Below are positions 35,776-45,423 of a DNA stretch of 64,000 nt, one piece after another. Position 1 is the stretch's first letter, and every line of letters begins with the position of its first letter. The translations under genes and the position numbers were made by a program. The stretch covers positions 1,565,001 to 1,629,000 of the forward strand of contig NZ_CP091716.1 of assembly GCF_022009635.1 (NCBI RefSeq). Reading direction: 5' to 3'. The stretch is from Variovorax paradoxus. GTDB lineage: Bacteria; Pseudomonadota; Gammaproteobacteria; Burkholderiales; Burkholderiaceae_C. The notes under the pieces were generated by a model. That model was not told where the DNA came from, made no database searches, and saw nothing but the letters and a program-made list of their open reading frames with translations.

Positions 35776-37155
35776 TTATGAATCGGAATCACGCAGGCTC
35801 GGCCCCTGGCCGGAGCCGCCGCCATCGCCACCGCGCAGCGTGTGGGCGGTGGTGGTCGCGGCATGGGTGAGTTGTTGGCGGCGGTTCAGCCGCTTGGCCC
35901 AAGCGGGTTGCTCGGGCGGCTGCGCAGCGGCGGCACCGGCGGCACCGGCGGGGGCGGCACCTGTGGCGGCCTGGCCGGCCGACGCGCCAGCGTCACCATT
36001 CCAGCCCTCGCGGAACGGCGCGGCCATGCGCTGCCCGGCAGCGGAAGCGCGGGATGCGGCAGCGCGTCCGGCAGACTGCGCGCCGGTCTTGGCGACGTTG
36101 CCCAGGCCCGCCATCGCACCCTTGGCGCCGCCGCCAGCGGCGGTGGAACCGGCCTGGAACGCCGACTTCGCGCTGCCAGCCGCCGACGTGGCGGCACGCG
36201 CGCCGCTGCCGGCCAGCTTGGCGGCGGCCGGGGCCATGCGGGCACCAGCGGCCACCGCACCGCCCACGCCCGTCGCGGCAGCACCGACGGCCACCGCCGT
36301 TCCGGCTGCGCCGACGGCGGCGCCGGCCATCGCGCCCGCGCCGAGCTGGGGCGCACCGGACACGAGGCCCGTGGCGATGCCGGGGCCGAAGATCCCCAGC
36401 GCCAGCAAGGTGAGCGAGGCCAGCATGATGACCAGCGCGTGGTCGATGGACGGCTCGGCGGGATGGACTTGGAACTGCGCGAACAGGCCCGAGCCTATGC
36501 CGACGATCACGGCCAGCACCAGCACCTTGACGCCGGCGGACACCACGTTGCCCAGCACTTTCTCGGCGAGGAATGAGGTCTTGTTCCACAGCGCGAACGG
36601 CACCAGCACGAACCCGGCGAGCGTGGTCAGTTTGAACTCGATCAGCGTGATGAAAAGCTGGATCGCCAGCACGAAGAAGCACAGCAGGACGATCAGCCAG
36701 GCGAGGAACATCACCACGATGGGGTCGAGGTTCACGAACACCTCGGGGAAGCCGGCCATCTCGCCGATCTGTTCCAGAATCGGTGCCCCGGCGTCTATGC
36801 CGGTCTTGGCGAGCCGGCCCGGCTGCAAGAAGTTCTCCATCGTGATGGCCGAGCCGGTGGCGGTGATGCCCAGCCCCGCGAACGAGCGGAACACGATGCT
36901 GGCCAGCCAGTTGAAGTTGTTGAGGATGTAGGCGAAGGCACCGACGTAGAGCACCTTGCGCAGCAGCTTGGCGATCACGTCATCGCCCTGGCCGGTGGCG
37001 TGGCTCATGGCCCAATACAGGCCGGCGATCGTCATGTCGATCACGATCAGCGTGGCCGAGAGGAATGCCACTTCGCCGCGCAGCAGACCGAAACCCGAGT
37101 CGATGTAGGTAGCGAAGGTGTTGAGGAACTGGTCAATGATGGTCACGTCATTCAT
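35776..37155 (-). CDS. trbL: Conjugal transfer protein TrbL (VirB6-like)
   Basis: Polytopic inner-membrane channel component of 459 residues. Six or so hydrophobic helices occupy residues 20-260, followed by a long Ala/Gly-rich C-terminal region of low complexity (ATGVGGAVAAGARMAPAAA) and a charged tail. This Ala/Gly tail is typical of TrbL in P-type systems. The upstream trbK stop overlaps its start by 4 bases. Confidence 0.93.
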   Translation of the reverse strand: MNDVTIIDQFLNTFATYIDSGFGLLRGEVAFLSATLIVIDMTIAGLYWAMSHATGQGDDVIAKLLRKVLYVGAFAYILNNFNWLASIVFRSFAGLGITATGSAITMENFLQPGRLAKTGIDAGAPILEQIGEMAGFPEVFVNLDPIVVMFLAWLIVLLCFFVLAIQLFITLIEFKLTTLAGFVLVPFALWNKTSFLAEKVLGNVVSAGVKVLVLAVIVGIGSGLFAQFQVHPAEPSIDHALVIMLASLTLLALGIFGPGIATGLVSGAPQLGAGAMAGAAVGAAGTAVAVGAAATGVGGAVAAGARMAPAAAKLAGSGARAATSAAGSAKSAFQAGSTAAGGGAKGAMAGLGNVAKTGAQSAGRAAASRASAAGQRMAAPFREGWNGDAGASAGQAATGAAPAGAAGAAAAQPPEQPAWAKRLNRRQQLTHAATTTAHTLRGGDGGGSGQGPSLRDSDS

Positions 37156-37436
37156 GGCGCGCCCTCCGGTTCCTCGAAGCTGGGCGGGATCGGCGGCAGG
37201 TCGGCCAGCGTCCGGTATTCATCCGGCCCGGCCTCGCCGGAAAAGAAGCGCCGCCGGAAGGCTTCGGCGGCGGCGCGGCAAGCGTCCTCGCCCGTGGCCA
37301 GCCGGTCGGCCGCGCATTGCACGCGCAATGCCTTGAGCCGCGCGGGATCGGCGGCCAGGGCATTGGCGAGGTTGTCGGCCGGCTGCTCGCCGCAGGCGGC
37401 CAGCAGCACGGCACCAAGGACGAGGACGCATCGCAT
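37152..37436 (-). CDS. trbK: TrbK/EexN-like entry-exclusion lipoprotein
   Basis: A 94-residue lipoprotein with signal peptide and lipobox LLAACGEQ, then RLKALRVQCAADRLATGE, ACRAAAEAFRRRFF and a Pro-rich tail. Position between trbJ and trbL and the small lipoprotein character match TrbK, which blocks redundant mating into cells that already hold the element. It shares a Cys-spaced core with the second small lipoprotein at 45,145-45,423. Confidence 0.8.
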   Translation of the reverse strand: MRCVLVLGAVLLAACGEQPADNLANALAADPARLKALRVQCAADRLATGEDACRAAAEAFRRRFFSGEAGPDEYRTLADLPPIPPSFEEPEGAP

Positions 37437-37448
37437 GTCGGCCTCCCG

Positions 37449-38204
37449 TCAGTCGCGGTAGAAGTTGACGGACTGCGGCGTGTACGGCGTGCCTTCCCCG
37501 AGAAAGCGCCGCCGCACTTCGCGGGAGCGCTCGGCCGCCGCCGCCTGCCGCGCCAGCTCCAGCGAGGCCGCGCGGTCTTGCGTGATCTGTAGCCGCTGCG
37601 ACTGGATCGACTGCTTGGCCTGTAAGGCGAGCAACTGGTTCATGGCCTGCATTGCCTGCAACGCGCCCTCGGCCGACTGGCTCTTGCCCACGAGGTCGGC
37701 CAGCACGCTTTCGTCGTCGCTCAGGTTCTGCGACGCCTGGGCTTGCATCTGCATGGTGGTCTGCAAGCCGTTGAGCGTGTTCTTCCAACGCTCCTGCGCA
37801 TCGAGGTACATCTGATTGCCGCTCACCGTGGCGGCGTACTTCTCGGGATACAGGCGGGCGAACTCGCGGTCGATGCTCGTCACGTCGTAGGCCAAGCCCT
37901 TGGCTTGCGCGATCAGCCGCTGGGTGGTCGCCAGGTTCGCGCGCAACTGGCCCACCACGCTGGACGGCAGGCTGGCCAGGTTGCGCGCCTGGTTGATGAG
38001 CATCTGCACTTCGTTCTGGAGCTGGCGGATCTGGTTGTTGATCTGCTCCAGCGTGCGAACGGCGGTCAGCGTGTTCTGCACCAGATTGGTCGGGTCGAGC
38101 ACGATGTCGCCGACGCCGAACAGCGCGTGCGCGGGCTGCGCGATGCCGAAGGCGAGCAAGCAAACGACGGTCAGTGCGGCGAGCTTTGGGGTATGCAGTT
38201 TCAT
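37449..38204 (-). CDS. trbJ: Conjugal transfer protein TrbJ (VirB5-like)
   Basis: Periplasmic minor pilus component of 251 residues. The start at 38204 gives a signal peptide (VVCLLAFGIAQPAHA) followed by a long alpha-helical coiled region rich in Gln and Asn (RTLEQINNQIRQLQNEVQML). The frame remains open upstream, but only as the overlap with trbE; the 4-base overlap with the trbE stop supports this start. Confidence 0.92.
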   Translation of the reverse strand: MKLHTPKLAALTVVCLLAFGIAQPAHALFGVGDIVLDPTNLVQNTLTAVRTLEQINNQIRQLQNEVQMLINQARNLASLPSSVVGQLRANLATTQRLIAQAKGLAYDVTSIDREFARLYPEKYAATVSGNQMYLDAQERWKNTLNGLQTTMQMQAQASQNLSDDESVLADLVGKSQSAEGALQAMQAMNQLLALQAKQSIQSQRLQITQDRAASLELARQAAAAERSREVRRRFLGEGTPYTPQSVNFYRD

Positions 38205-40675
38205 GGCTGGTTCTCCTGTGGGTGGTTGGCGGTACGGAGGGAGCCCGGCGCGAGGCCGGGGAACGAGGGCAACAGATCGGCCGCCCAATCGAGGCCGCGA
38301 TGGCGCAGCCAAGCGGCTGCGAACGGGGAAGACGCTGCGGAGCTGGCATCGACTACGGCGAGCACCGCATCCATGTCGCGCTGGTCTTGCGGCGTGGATG
38401 CGCCCGCGAAGGCCAGCGTCGCCGGCCCCAGGTCGAGGTCGAACAGGCGGTTGCCGAGGCGGGATTGGTAGTAGTAGTCGCGCTTGGGCTGCGCGGTGGC
38501 GACGATTTCGATCTGGCGGCTGTTGAGGCCGAAGCCCTGGTAGATCGTGCGAATCTGCGGCTCGGTCGCCTGCGGGTTCGGCAGGAAGATGCGGCTCGCG
38601 CAGCTTTCGATGATCGCGGGCGCGATGCTCGAATCCTTGATGTCGGCCAGCGACTGCGTGGCGAAGATGACGCTGACGTTCTTCTTGCGCAGCGTCTTGA
38701 GCCACTGGCGGATGCGCGCGGCAAACACCGGGTCATCGAGGAACAGCCAGGCTTCATCGAGGATCAGTAGCATGGGCGCACCGTCAAAGCGTTCATCGAA
38801 ACGCGCAAAGAGGTAATGCAGCACGGCCATGACGGCGGCCTTGCTGTGCATCAGTTCCTCCATCTCGAAGCACTGCACGTCGGCCATGCCCAGCCGGTCG
38901 TGGTCGGCGTCCAGCAGCTTGCCGTGAGCACCGCCGAGCACATAGGGCGCGAGCGCCTGGCGCAACGCGTTGGACTGCAAGAGGACGGACAGCCCGGTCA
39001 TCGTGCGCTGCTCCACCGGCGCACCGGCGAGGCTGCCGAGTGCCGACCAGATGGCGGCCTTCTCGTCGGGGCCAACTGCTACGCCTTCGTGTAGTAAGCG
39101 GCCTTCGATCCATTCGGCCGCCCAGGTGCGGTAGCCTTCGCGGTCGATACGGGCAAGCGGCTGGAAGGCGATTTCGCCATCCGTGCCCAGGTCGTAGTGC
39201 TCGCCTCCCAGCCCGAGGATCGTGGCGCGCATCGAGCGCCCCATGTCGAAGGCGAAGATGCGCGAGCCGCGATAGCGGCGGAACTGCATCGCCAGCGTGG
39301 CAAGCAACACCGACTTGCCCATGCCGGTCGGGCCGGCGACCAGCGTGTGGCCCACGTCGCCGATGTGCGTCACCAGCCGGAACGGCGTCGCGCCATCGGT
39401 GCGCGTGACGATCAGCGGCGGGCCTTCGAGGTGGTCGTTCTTCTCCGGCCCGGCCCATACCGCCGACACCGGCATCAGGTGCGCCAGGTTCAGCGTCGAG
39501 ACGATGGGCTGGCGAACATTGGCGTAGGCGTTGCCCGGAATGGACGACAGCCACGCATCCACGGCATTGAGCGTTTCGGGGATCGTGACGAAGCCGCGCC
39601 CTTGGATGACACGCTCCACCATGCGCAGCTTCTCGTCGGCTGCGCCGGCGTCCGCGTCCATGACGGTGACGGTCGCCGTCAGATAGCCGAAGGCGACTTG
39701 ATCGCTGCCCAGCTCTTGCAAGGCCGCATCCGCGTCGGCAGCCTTGTTGCTGGCGTCGGTATCGACCAGCGGGCTTTCTTGTTGAAAGATCGTTTCGCGT
39801 AGCAGCGCGATGACGTTTTTGCGCTTGGCAAACCACTGGCGGCGCAGGCGAGCGAGTTCTTTTTCCGCCTCGGATTTGTCCAGGCACAGGAAGCGCGTAC
39901 TCCAGCGATACGCAAATCCCAGGCGGTTGAGGTCGTCCAGAATCCCCGGCCAGGTCGAGGTCGGGAAGCCCCGCACCGTCGCCACGCGCAGGTGCTGGTC
40001 GCCCAGCATCGGGGCCAGCCCGCCAACAAGGGCAGAATCCGCCAGCAGTGCGTCGATGTGGAACGGCACCTCGGGCACGGCCACGCGATAGCGCCGCGTC
40101 GAAATGGTCGAATGCAGATAGGTCAGTGTCTGGCTGTCATCCAGCCAGGCGATCTCCGGCATCACGCCATCGAGCAGGTCTAAGACCCGTTCGGTCTCCG
40201 CCATGAAGGCGGTCAGGCGCTCGCGCCAGTCCACGCCTTCGGTGGGACGGTTCTCATACAACATGCCCGCCGCGCGGGCGCGGGATTCCTCGGGCGGCTG
40301 GTACACCAGCGTCAGATGGTAGCCGCTCTCGAAATGGTTGCCCGATTCCTCGAACGCTGCACGGCGTTCCTCGTTCACCAGCCACGACAGCGCCTCGGGA
40401 AACTCGGAGTGCGGGTAGTCGGCGGCGGCGCGGCGCTCGGCTTCGATGAACAGCGCCCAGCCCGAACCCAGCCGGCGCAGTGCGTTGTTCAAGCGTGCCG
40501 ACGTGGCGATCAGCTCGCCTTGCGTGGCGCTGTCGAGGTCAGGCCCGCGAAACCGCACCGTGCGCTGGAAACTGCCGTCCTTGTTCAAGACGACACCCGA
40601 CGCGACCAGCCCGGCCCAGGGCAGCCAGTCGGCCAGCAGCGCGGGCCGCTGGCGGTATTCGGCAAGGTTCAGCAT
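38201..40675 (-). CDS. trbE: Conjugal transfer ATPase TrbE (VirB4-like)
   Basis: Large energising ATPase of the type IV secretion system, 824 residues. Walker A is GPTGMGKSVLLATLA at about residue 445; Walker B is MLLILDEAWLFLDDP at about residue 640; FATQSLADIKDSSIA follows. The N-terminal CagE/TrbE/VirB domain is complete. It overlaps trbJ by 4 bases and follows trbD by 12. Confidence 0.96.
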   Translation of the reverse strand: MLNLAEYRQRPALLADWLPWAGLVASGVVLNKDGSFQRTVRFRGPDLDSATQGELIATSARLNNALRRLGSGWALFIEAERRAAADYPHSEFPEALSWLVNEERRAAFEESGNHFESGYHLTLVYQPPEESRARAAGMLYENRPTEGVDWRERLTAFMAETERVLDLLDGVMPEIAWLDDSQTLTYLHSTISTRRYRVAVPEVPFHIDALLADSALVGGLAPMLGDQHLRVATVRGFPTSTWPGILDDLNRLGFAYRWSTRFLCLDKSEAEKELARLRRQWFAKRKNVIALLRETIFQQESPLVDTDASNKAADADAALQELGSDQVAFGYLTATVTVMDADAGAADEKLRMVERVIQGRGFVTIPETLNAVDAWLSSIPGNAYANVRQPIVSTLNLAHLMPVSAVWAGPEKNDHLEGPPLIVTRTDGATPFRLVTHIGDVGHTLVAGPTGMGKSVLLATLAMQFRRYRGSRIFAFDMGRSMRATILGLGGEHYDLGTDGEIAFQPLARIDREGYRTWAAEWIEGRLLHEGVAVGPDEKAAIWSALGSLAGAPVEQRTMTGLSVLLQSNALRQALAPYVLGGAHGKLLDADHDRLGMADVQCFEMEELMHSKAAVMAVLHYLFARFDERFDGAPMLLILDEAWLFLDDPVFAARIRQWLKTLRKKNVSVIFATQSLADIKDSSIAPAIIESCASRIFLPNPQATEPQIRTIYQGFGLNSRQIEIVATAQPKRDYYYQSRLGNRLFDLDLGPATLAFAGASTPQDQRDMDAVLAVVDASSAASSPFAAAWLRHRGLDWAADLLPSFPGLAPGSLRTANHPQENQP

Positions 40676-40687
40676 GGCGGCGTCCCC

Positions 40688-40960
40688 TCACACGTCCAGC
40701 AGTGGGCGGTGCTTGATGTGCCGGGCGAACACGGCCATGAACTGCGGATCGACACGCGCACCCCATACCGCCAGCGAATGGCCGACGATCCAGAGCGCGA
40801 AGCCAGGAATCCACAGTTGCAGGCCCAGCCCGACGGCGGCGGCCAGCGTGCCGTTGGTAATCGCCACGGTGCGCGGTGCGCCGCCCAGCAGGATCGGCTC
40901 CGTGAGCGAGCGATGCAGCGGAACCTCGAACCCAGCCGCGAAGGTATCGGGCGCGTTCAT
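40688..40960 (-). CDS. trbD: Conjugal transfer protein TrbD (VirB3-like)
   Basis: A 90-residue inner-membrane protein with VPLHRSLTEPILLGGAPRT (typical VirB3 opening) and one hydrophobic hairpin (residues 30-65). Overlaps the trbC stop by 4 bases. Confidence 0.92.
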   Translation of the reverse strand: MNAPDTFAAGFEVPLHRSLTEPILLGGAPRTVAITNGTLAAAVGLGLQLWIPGFALWIVGHSLAVWGARVDPQFMAVFARHIKHRPLLDV

Positions 40961-41346
40961 ACGACCGCCCCGCCCGAGAAGCTGAAGAACGACAGGAAGA
41001 ACGAGGACGCGGCGAATGCGATGCTCAAGCCGAACACGATCTGGATCAGCTTGCGGAAGCCGCCCGACGTGTCACCGAACGCGAGCGCAAGGCCCGTGGC
41101 GATGATGATGATGACTGCGACGATGCGCGCCACCGGCCCCTGGATGGATTCGAGGATGGATTGCAGGGGGCCTTCCCACGGCATCGAGGAACCGGCGGCC
41201 TGAGCGGTTCCGGCCAGGAACAACAGCAGTGCGGCCAGCAGCAGTCCTTGCGCCGTAGGGCGGGCCAAGCTGCGCAGCCGCGCGAGGCCGGACAGGTTGA
41301 AATGCGGATTTACGGAAACACGGAAAGCATGGGCGTGCGTCATCAT
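40957..41346 (-). CDS. trbC: Conjugal transfer pilin TrbC (VirB2-like)
   Basis: Major conjugative pilin precursor of 129 residues. A basic N-terminus and long signal sequence (LLLAALLLFLAGTAQAAGSS) end in an AQA cleavage site, followed by two hydrophobic helices. The first ATG at 41346 is chosen because GGAG lies 7 bases upstream and it overlaps the trbB stop as ATGA. Confidence 0.92.
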   Translation of the reverse strand: MMTHAHAFRVSVNPHFNLSGLARLRSLARPTAQGLLLAALLLFLAGTAQAAGSSMPWEGPLQSILESIQGPVARIVAVIIIIATGLALAFGDTSGGFRKLIQIVFGLSIAFAASSFFLSFFSFSGGAVV

Positions 41347-42407
41347 GGAAGTTCTCCAGAAAGGTCGAGGGATAGGGATGGCGCCGCAGCGGGTGCGGCA
41401 TCGGGAAGTGGCGGCAGCTCGGGAAACGGCGTCTCCAGCGCGTCCGCCCCCCAATCCACCAGTCGGTAGCCCACGCCATCGAAGCCGACGACGCGGGCGA
41501 TGCTCTCGATGCGGCGCTTGCGTCCGCGTCCGGCAATGTGGATCACCACATTGACCGCCTCGGCGATCAGCGCACGCGGCGGGTTCACCGCCACTTCGAG
41601 AATCAGTTGCTCCATGCGCAGCAGCGCGCCCAGCGCGGAACCCGCGTGGATCGTGGCGATGCCGCCGGGATGGCCGGTGCCCCACACCTTGATGAGATCC
41701 AGCGCCTCGGCGCCGCGCACCTCGCCGACGACGACGCGATCAGGCCGCAGGCGCATGGACGAACGCACCAGCTGGGTCATGGACACCACGCCGGAGCGCG
41801 TGCGCAACGGCACGTGGTCGCGGGCCGCACATTGCAGCTCGATCGTGTCTTCGAGCACCAGCACGCGGTCGCCCGTGGCGGCTATCTCGGCCAGCAGCGC
41901 GTTCGCCAAGGTCGTCTTGCCGCTGCTCGTCGCCCCGGCGATCAGCACGTTCTGGCGCTCGCGCACGGCCCGCACCAGAAAGCCCGCCTGGGCGGCGGTC
42001 ATCATTCCCTCCACGACGTACCGCTCCAGCGGAATCACGCCGATGGCACGCTTGCGCAGCGCAAAGGCCGGCCCCGGTGCAGCGGGCGGCAAGATGCCCT
42101 CGAAGCGTTCGCCGGTTTCGGGCAGCTCGGCGGACAGCAGCGGCTGGCCGCGATGCACCTCCGCGCCGACATGGGCAGCGACCAGGCGAATGATTCGCTC
42201 GCCATCCGCTTCGGGCATTTCCACGCCCATCGGCGCGCGGCCCGAGGACAGGCGATCCACCCAAAGGGTGCGATCCGGGTTGAGCATGATTTCCACCACG
42301 TCGGGGTCTTCGAGCGCGGTGGCGATCAGCGGCCCCATTGCCGTGCGCAGCATCTGGATGCGCCGGTCGAGCGACGTGGCGCTCATGGATTGGGGAACTG
42401 CGCTCAT
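41343..42407 (-). CDS. trbB: Conjugal transfer ATPase TrbB (VirB11-like)
   Basis: Hexameric secretion ATPase at the cytosolic face of the channel, 354 residues. Walker A is IAGATSSGKTTLANAL (about residue 160), an Asp box is VLVLEDTIELQ, and the His box is GTGHPGGIATIHAGS. The start overlaps the CopG-type gene stop by 4 bases. Confidence 0.95.
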   Translation of the reverse strand: MSAVPQSMSATSLDRRIQMLRTAMGPLIATALEDPDVVEIMLNPDRTLWVDRLSSGRAPMGVEMPEADGERIIRLVAAHVGAEVHRGQPLLSAELPETGERFEGILPPAAPGPAFALRKRAIGVIPLERYVVEGMMTAAQAGFLVRAVRERQNVLIAGATSSGKTTLANALLAEIAATGDRVLVLEDTIELQCAARDHVPLRTRSGVVSMTQLVRSSMRLRPDRVVVGEVRGAEALDLIKVWGTGHPGGIATIHAGSALGALLRMEQLILEVAVNPPRALIAEAVNVVIHIAGRGRKRRIESIARVVGFDGVGYRLVDWGADALETPFPELPPLPDAAPAAAPSLSLDLSGELP

Positions 42408-42880
42408 GACGCACGCTCCTGCGCTTCTGTGGCTGCCGCCGCGTCCTCCATCCGTACCGGATCAGGATGCAGTTCTTCCACTACGTCACGCACGAGGCTT
42501 CGCCCGCGCAGCAGGTGGCGACCAAGCTGCTCCACGAACTGCTCGAAGCGCGCTTTGCCCTGGGCGCGCGCTGCCTCTTGGTGCGCCTCGGGAACCGGCG
42601 TGCTGACCGTGAGGTAGTAGCGGATGAACAGCGCCAGCGTTTCGATGGCGATGTTCTGGTCGCGCTCCATACGCTCGGCCTGGCGCGACAGGCGATCCAG
42701 CCGCTTGGCGATGGCCGCCTCGCGCTGGTCGGCGGCATCGGGCGACAGCCAGGACGCCAAGGCGGCAGCGACGATGCTGGATTTGGACACGCCTTTCTTG
42801 GCGGCCAGTTCGTCGAGCCGCTGGGCGTGCTCGGGCTGGATAAAGAGATTCAGGCGATAACTTGAACGATGTGGGCTCAT
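42404..42880 (-). CDS. CopG-type ribbon-helix-helix regulator
   Basis: A 158-residue protein with an N-terminal ribbon-helix-helix (RLNLFIQPEHAQRLDELAAKKGVSKSSIVAAAL) and a helical C-terminal region. The same gene lies between traG and trbB in Tn4371-type elements and probably regulates the trb operon. Overlaps traG stop by 4 bases. Confidence 0.9.
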   Translation of the reverse strand: MSPHRSSYRLNLFIQPEHAQRLDELAAKKGVSKSSIVAAALASWLSPDAADQREAAIAKRLDRLSRQAERMERDQNIAIETLALFIRYYLTVSTPVPEAHQEAARAQGKARFEQFVEQLGRHLLRGRSLVRDVVEELHPDPVRMEDAAAATEAQERAS

Positions 42881-44910
42881 AGTTCGATTCCATCGTTGGG
42901 GTCGAGGGATGCCAGCCGGGCCGTGCGCTGCATGGCCGTATCGAGCTGGCGAGGAAGGGGAAGCGGCAGGTCGTCGTCGTCATCGAGCAGCCCGAGGTCG
43001 GCCGCGGGTGCGGCTTGCTCGGGGTCGTAGGCGACTGCCTCAGTTAGCTCGGGCTGGCGGCGCGGGCCGCCGTCGTCGGCCGTTCCCAGGTGCTCCAGGC
43101 CATCGGCGGATGCCGTGGCCGGTGCGGCAGGCGTCGGCGGAATCGCCAGGCCACTCCAGTCGTCAGCGCGTACCGGAGGAACATCGGCATAGCGCCCTGG
43201 ACTGGACGCTGTGGCGAGCGCAGGCGGCGACAGAACGCGCCGCTTGAAGTTGGCGTCGGCGTAGTAGCGCAGCTTCTTGGCCCTGATCGGCGCCACGCTC
43301 GACACCATCACCACGGCTTCGTCGGGTGGTAGCTGCATGACTTCGCCCGGCGTGAGCAGCGGGCGGGCCGTTTCCTGCCGCGACACCATGAGGTGCCCCA
43401 GCCACGGCGCGAGGCGATGGCCCGCGTAGTTGCGCTGCGCGCGCAGCTCGGTCGCGGTGCCCAGCGTCTCGGAAATGCGCTTGGCCGTGCGTTCGTCGTT
43501 GGTGGCGAACGTCACGCGCACATGGCAGTTGTCGAGGATCGAATGGTTCTGCCCATACGCCTTGTCGATCTGGTTGAGCGACTGCGCGATGAGGAAGCTG
43601 CGGATGCCGTAGCCCGCCATGAAGGCCAAGGCCGTCTCGAAGAAGTCCAGGCGCCCGAGCGCCGGAAACTCATCGAGCATCAGCAGCAGCTTGTGGCGGC
43701 GCTCGATGCCATCGCTGCCGTCGAGTGATTCGGTGAGCCGCCGCCCGATCTGGTTGAGGATCAAGCGGATCAGCGGCTTCGTGCGCGAAATGTCCGAAGG
43801 CGGCACTACGAGGTACAGCGATACCGGGTGCTCGGCGGAAATGAGGTCTGCAATGCGCCAGTCGCAGCGCGACGTGACTTCGGCCACCGTAGGGTCTCGG
43901 TACAGGCCGAGGAACGACATGGCGGTGGACAGCACGCCCGAGCGCTCGTTGTCGCTCTTGTTGAGCACTTCGCGCGCCGCAGAGGCCACCACCGGATGCG
44001 GGCTTCCACCGTTCCCGTTCATCAGGTGGGGCGTGGTCATCATCCGGTGCAGGGTCAGCTCGAAGGGACTGGCCGGATCGGAGAGGAAGTTGGCGACGCC
44101 GCGCAGCGTCTTGTCTTCGCCCGCATACAGAACATGCAGGATGGCGCCCACCAGCAGCGCGTGCGAAGTCTTCTCCCAATGGTTGCGCTTCTCCAGCGCG
44201 CCTTCGGGATCGACCAGAATGTCCGCGATGTTCTGCACGTCGCGCACCTCATGCGCGCCGCGCCGCACCTCCAGCAGCGGGTTGTAGGCCGCCGACTTCG
44301 CATCCGTGGGGTTGAACAGCAGGCAATGCGAGAAGCGCGAGCGCCAGCCGGCGGTGATCTGCCAGTTCTCGCCCTTGATGTCATGGACGACGGCGGACGC
44401 GGGCCAGGAAAGCAGCGTTGGCACCACCAGGCCGACACCCTTGCCGCTGCGCGTCGGCGCGAAGGTCAGGACGTGTTCCGGGCCTTCGTGGCGCAGGTAC
44501 TGGCGGTCGTGCTGGCCGAGGAACACGCCGGCCGGCTGCGTGAGGCCCGCCTTGCGAATGTCCTCCGCGTTGGCCCAGCGGGCCGAGCCGTAGGTGGTGA
44601 CGAGGCGTGATTGGCGCGAGCGCCAGATCGACATGCCGATGGCGACCAGCACAGCGACAAGGCCGCTGCCGCCGGCAAACGCACCGCCGATGTCGAAAAC
44701 ACGGGGCGCGTAGGCGTCGAAGAAGAACCACCACTCGAACAACCGCCACGGGTGGTAGATCGGCGTACCCAGGAAATCAAACCAGGGCGAGCCAAGGCGT
44801 AGCTGATAGCCCAGAGCGGCGGCTGTCCATTGCGTGGCGCTCCAGACGCCAGCGATCACGATGCCGAATACCACGGCGATCTGACCGAACAGTACGTTCG
44901 TCCCTTGCAT
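42877..44910 (-). CDS. traG: Type IV coupling protein TraG (VirD4-like)
   Basis: Membrane ATPase that hands the relaxase-DNA complex to the channel, 677 residues. Two N-terminal membrane segments (residues 1-30 and 75-95) are followed by Walker A APTRSGKGVGLVVPTLLSW, Walker B LLLMLDEFPALGRL, and a variable acidic C-terminal tail with Pro-rich and Asp-rich runs. The frame is intact. It is first in the operon; the relaxase gene that normally serves it is not within the window. Confidence 0.95.
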   Translation of the reverse strand: MQGTNVLFGQIAVVFGIVIAGVWSATQWTAAALGYQLRLGSPWFDFLGTPIYHPWRLFEWWFFFDAYAPRVFDIGGAFAGGSGLVAVLVAIGMSIWRSRQSRLVTTYGSARWANAEDIRKAGLTQPAGVFLGQHDRQYLRHEGPEHVLTFAPTRSGKGVGLVVPTLLSWPASAVVHDIKGENWQITAGWRSRFSHCLLFNPTDAKSAAYNPLLEVRRGAHEVRDVQNIADILVDPEGALEKRNHWEKTSHALLVGAILHVLYAGEDKTLRGVANFLSDPASPFELTLHRMMTTPHLMNGNGGSPHPVVASAAREVLNKSDNERSGVLSTAMSFLGLYRDPTVAEVTSRCDWRIADLISAEHPVSLYLVVPPSDISRTKPLIRLILNQIGRRLTESLDGSDGIERRHKLLLMLDEFPALGRLDFFETALAFMAGYGIRSFLIAQSLNQIDKAYGQNHSILDNCHVRVTFATNDERTAKRISETLGTATELRAQRNYAGHRLAPWLGHLMVSRQETARPLLTPGEVMQLPPDEAVVMVSSVAPIRAKKLRYYADANFKRRVLSPPALATASSPGRYADVPPVRADDWSGLAIPPTPAAPATASADGLEHLGTADDGGPRRQPELTEAVAYDPEQAAPAADLGLLDDDDDLPLPLPRQLDTAMQRTARLASLDPNDGIEL

Positions 44911-45144
44911 GACCTTGCCTCCGATTTCTCCTGCGCTGATTCCTCATGGGAAAAGCGGCACAAGGGCGTGCCGCAACCGTCAGGATCGGTGTCAGGTCAG
45001 TGCCGGTCAAAGACCGTTTCAGGCAGAAAGATCGAGCAAAAGGAAAGAATTCGTGAAGCGGCGAGTCAAAGAAAAACGCCACAAGCACTGGCGCATTGCA
45101 GCGTGTTGAGAAAATAATGAGGTGATGCGGCTAACCGCCAACAG

Positions 45145-45423
45145 TCAGAACTTCGGCGATTCTTTCGGTGGCGCGTACGGGGTTTCGCCGTCGCCATAGA
45201 ACCGCTTGCGCGTGGCTTCGGCGACCCGGTTGCACAGAAGGTCACCCAACTTGGGGCGGCCGGCTTTGCATTGCCGCCGCAGCTCCTTGAGCCGTTCGGG
45301 GTTGGCTGCCAGTTCTTTCACCGTTGGAATGCTGACCTCTGAGACGGCGGCCTTTTGAGGCGTCTCGGACTGGCCGCAGGCTGTCAGGGCTGCCACGAAC
45401 AGGAAGGGGATGATCTTCTTCAC
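45145..45423 (-). CDS. EexN-family exclusion lipoprotein
   Basis: A 92-residue lipoprotein with lipobox ALTACGQS and the core NPERLKELRRQCKAGRPKLG, LLCNRVAEATRKRFYGDGE. EexN proteins limit re-entry of a related element. Its core resembles that of the TrbK-position lipoprotein at 37,152-37,436. Start overlaps the LysR gene stop by 4 bases. The 44,911-45,144 gap to traG holds nothing I recognise apart from the presumed start of the tra/trb transcript. Confidence 0.85.
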   Translation of the reverse strand: MKKIIPFLFVAALTACGQSETPQKAAVSEVSIPTVKELAANPERLKELRRQCKAGRPKLGDLLCNRVAEATRKRFYGDGETPYAPPKESPKF

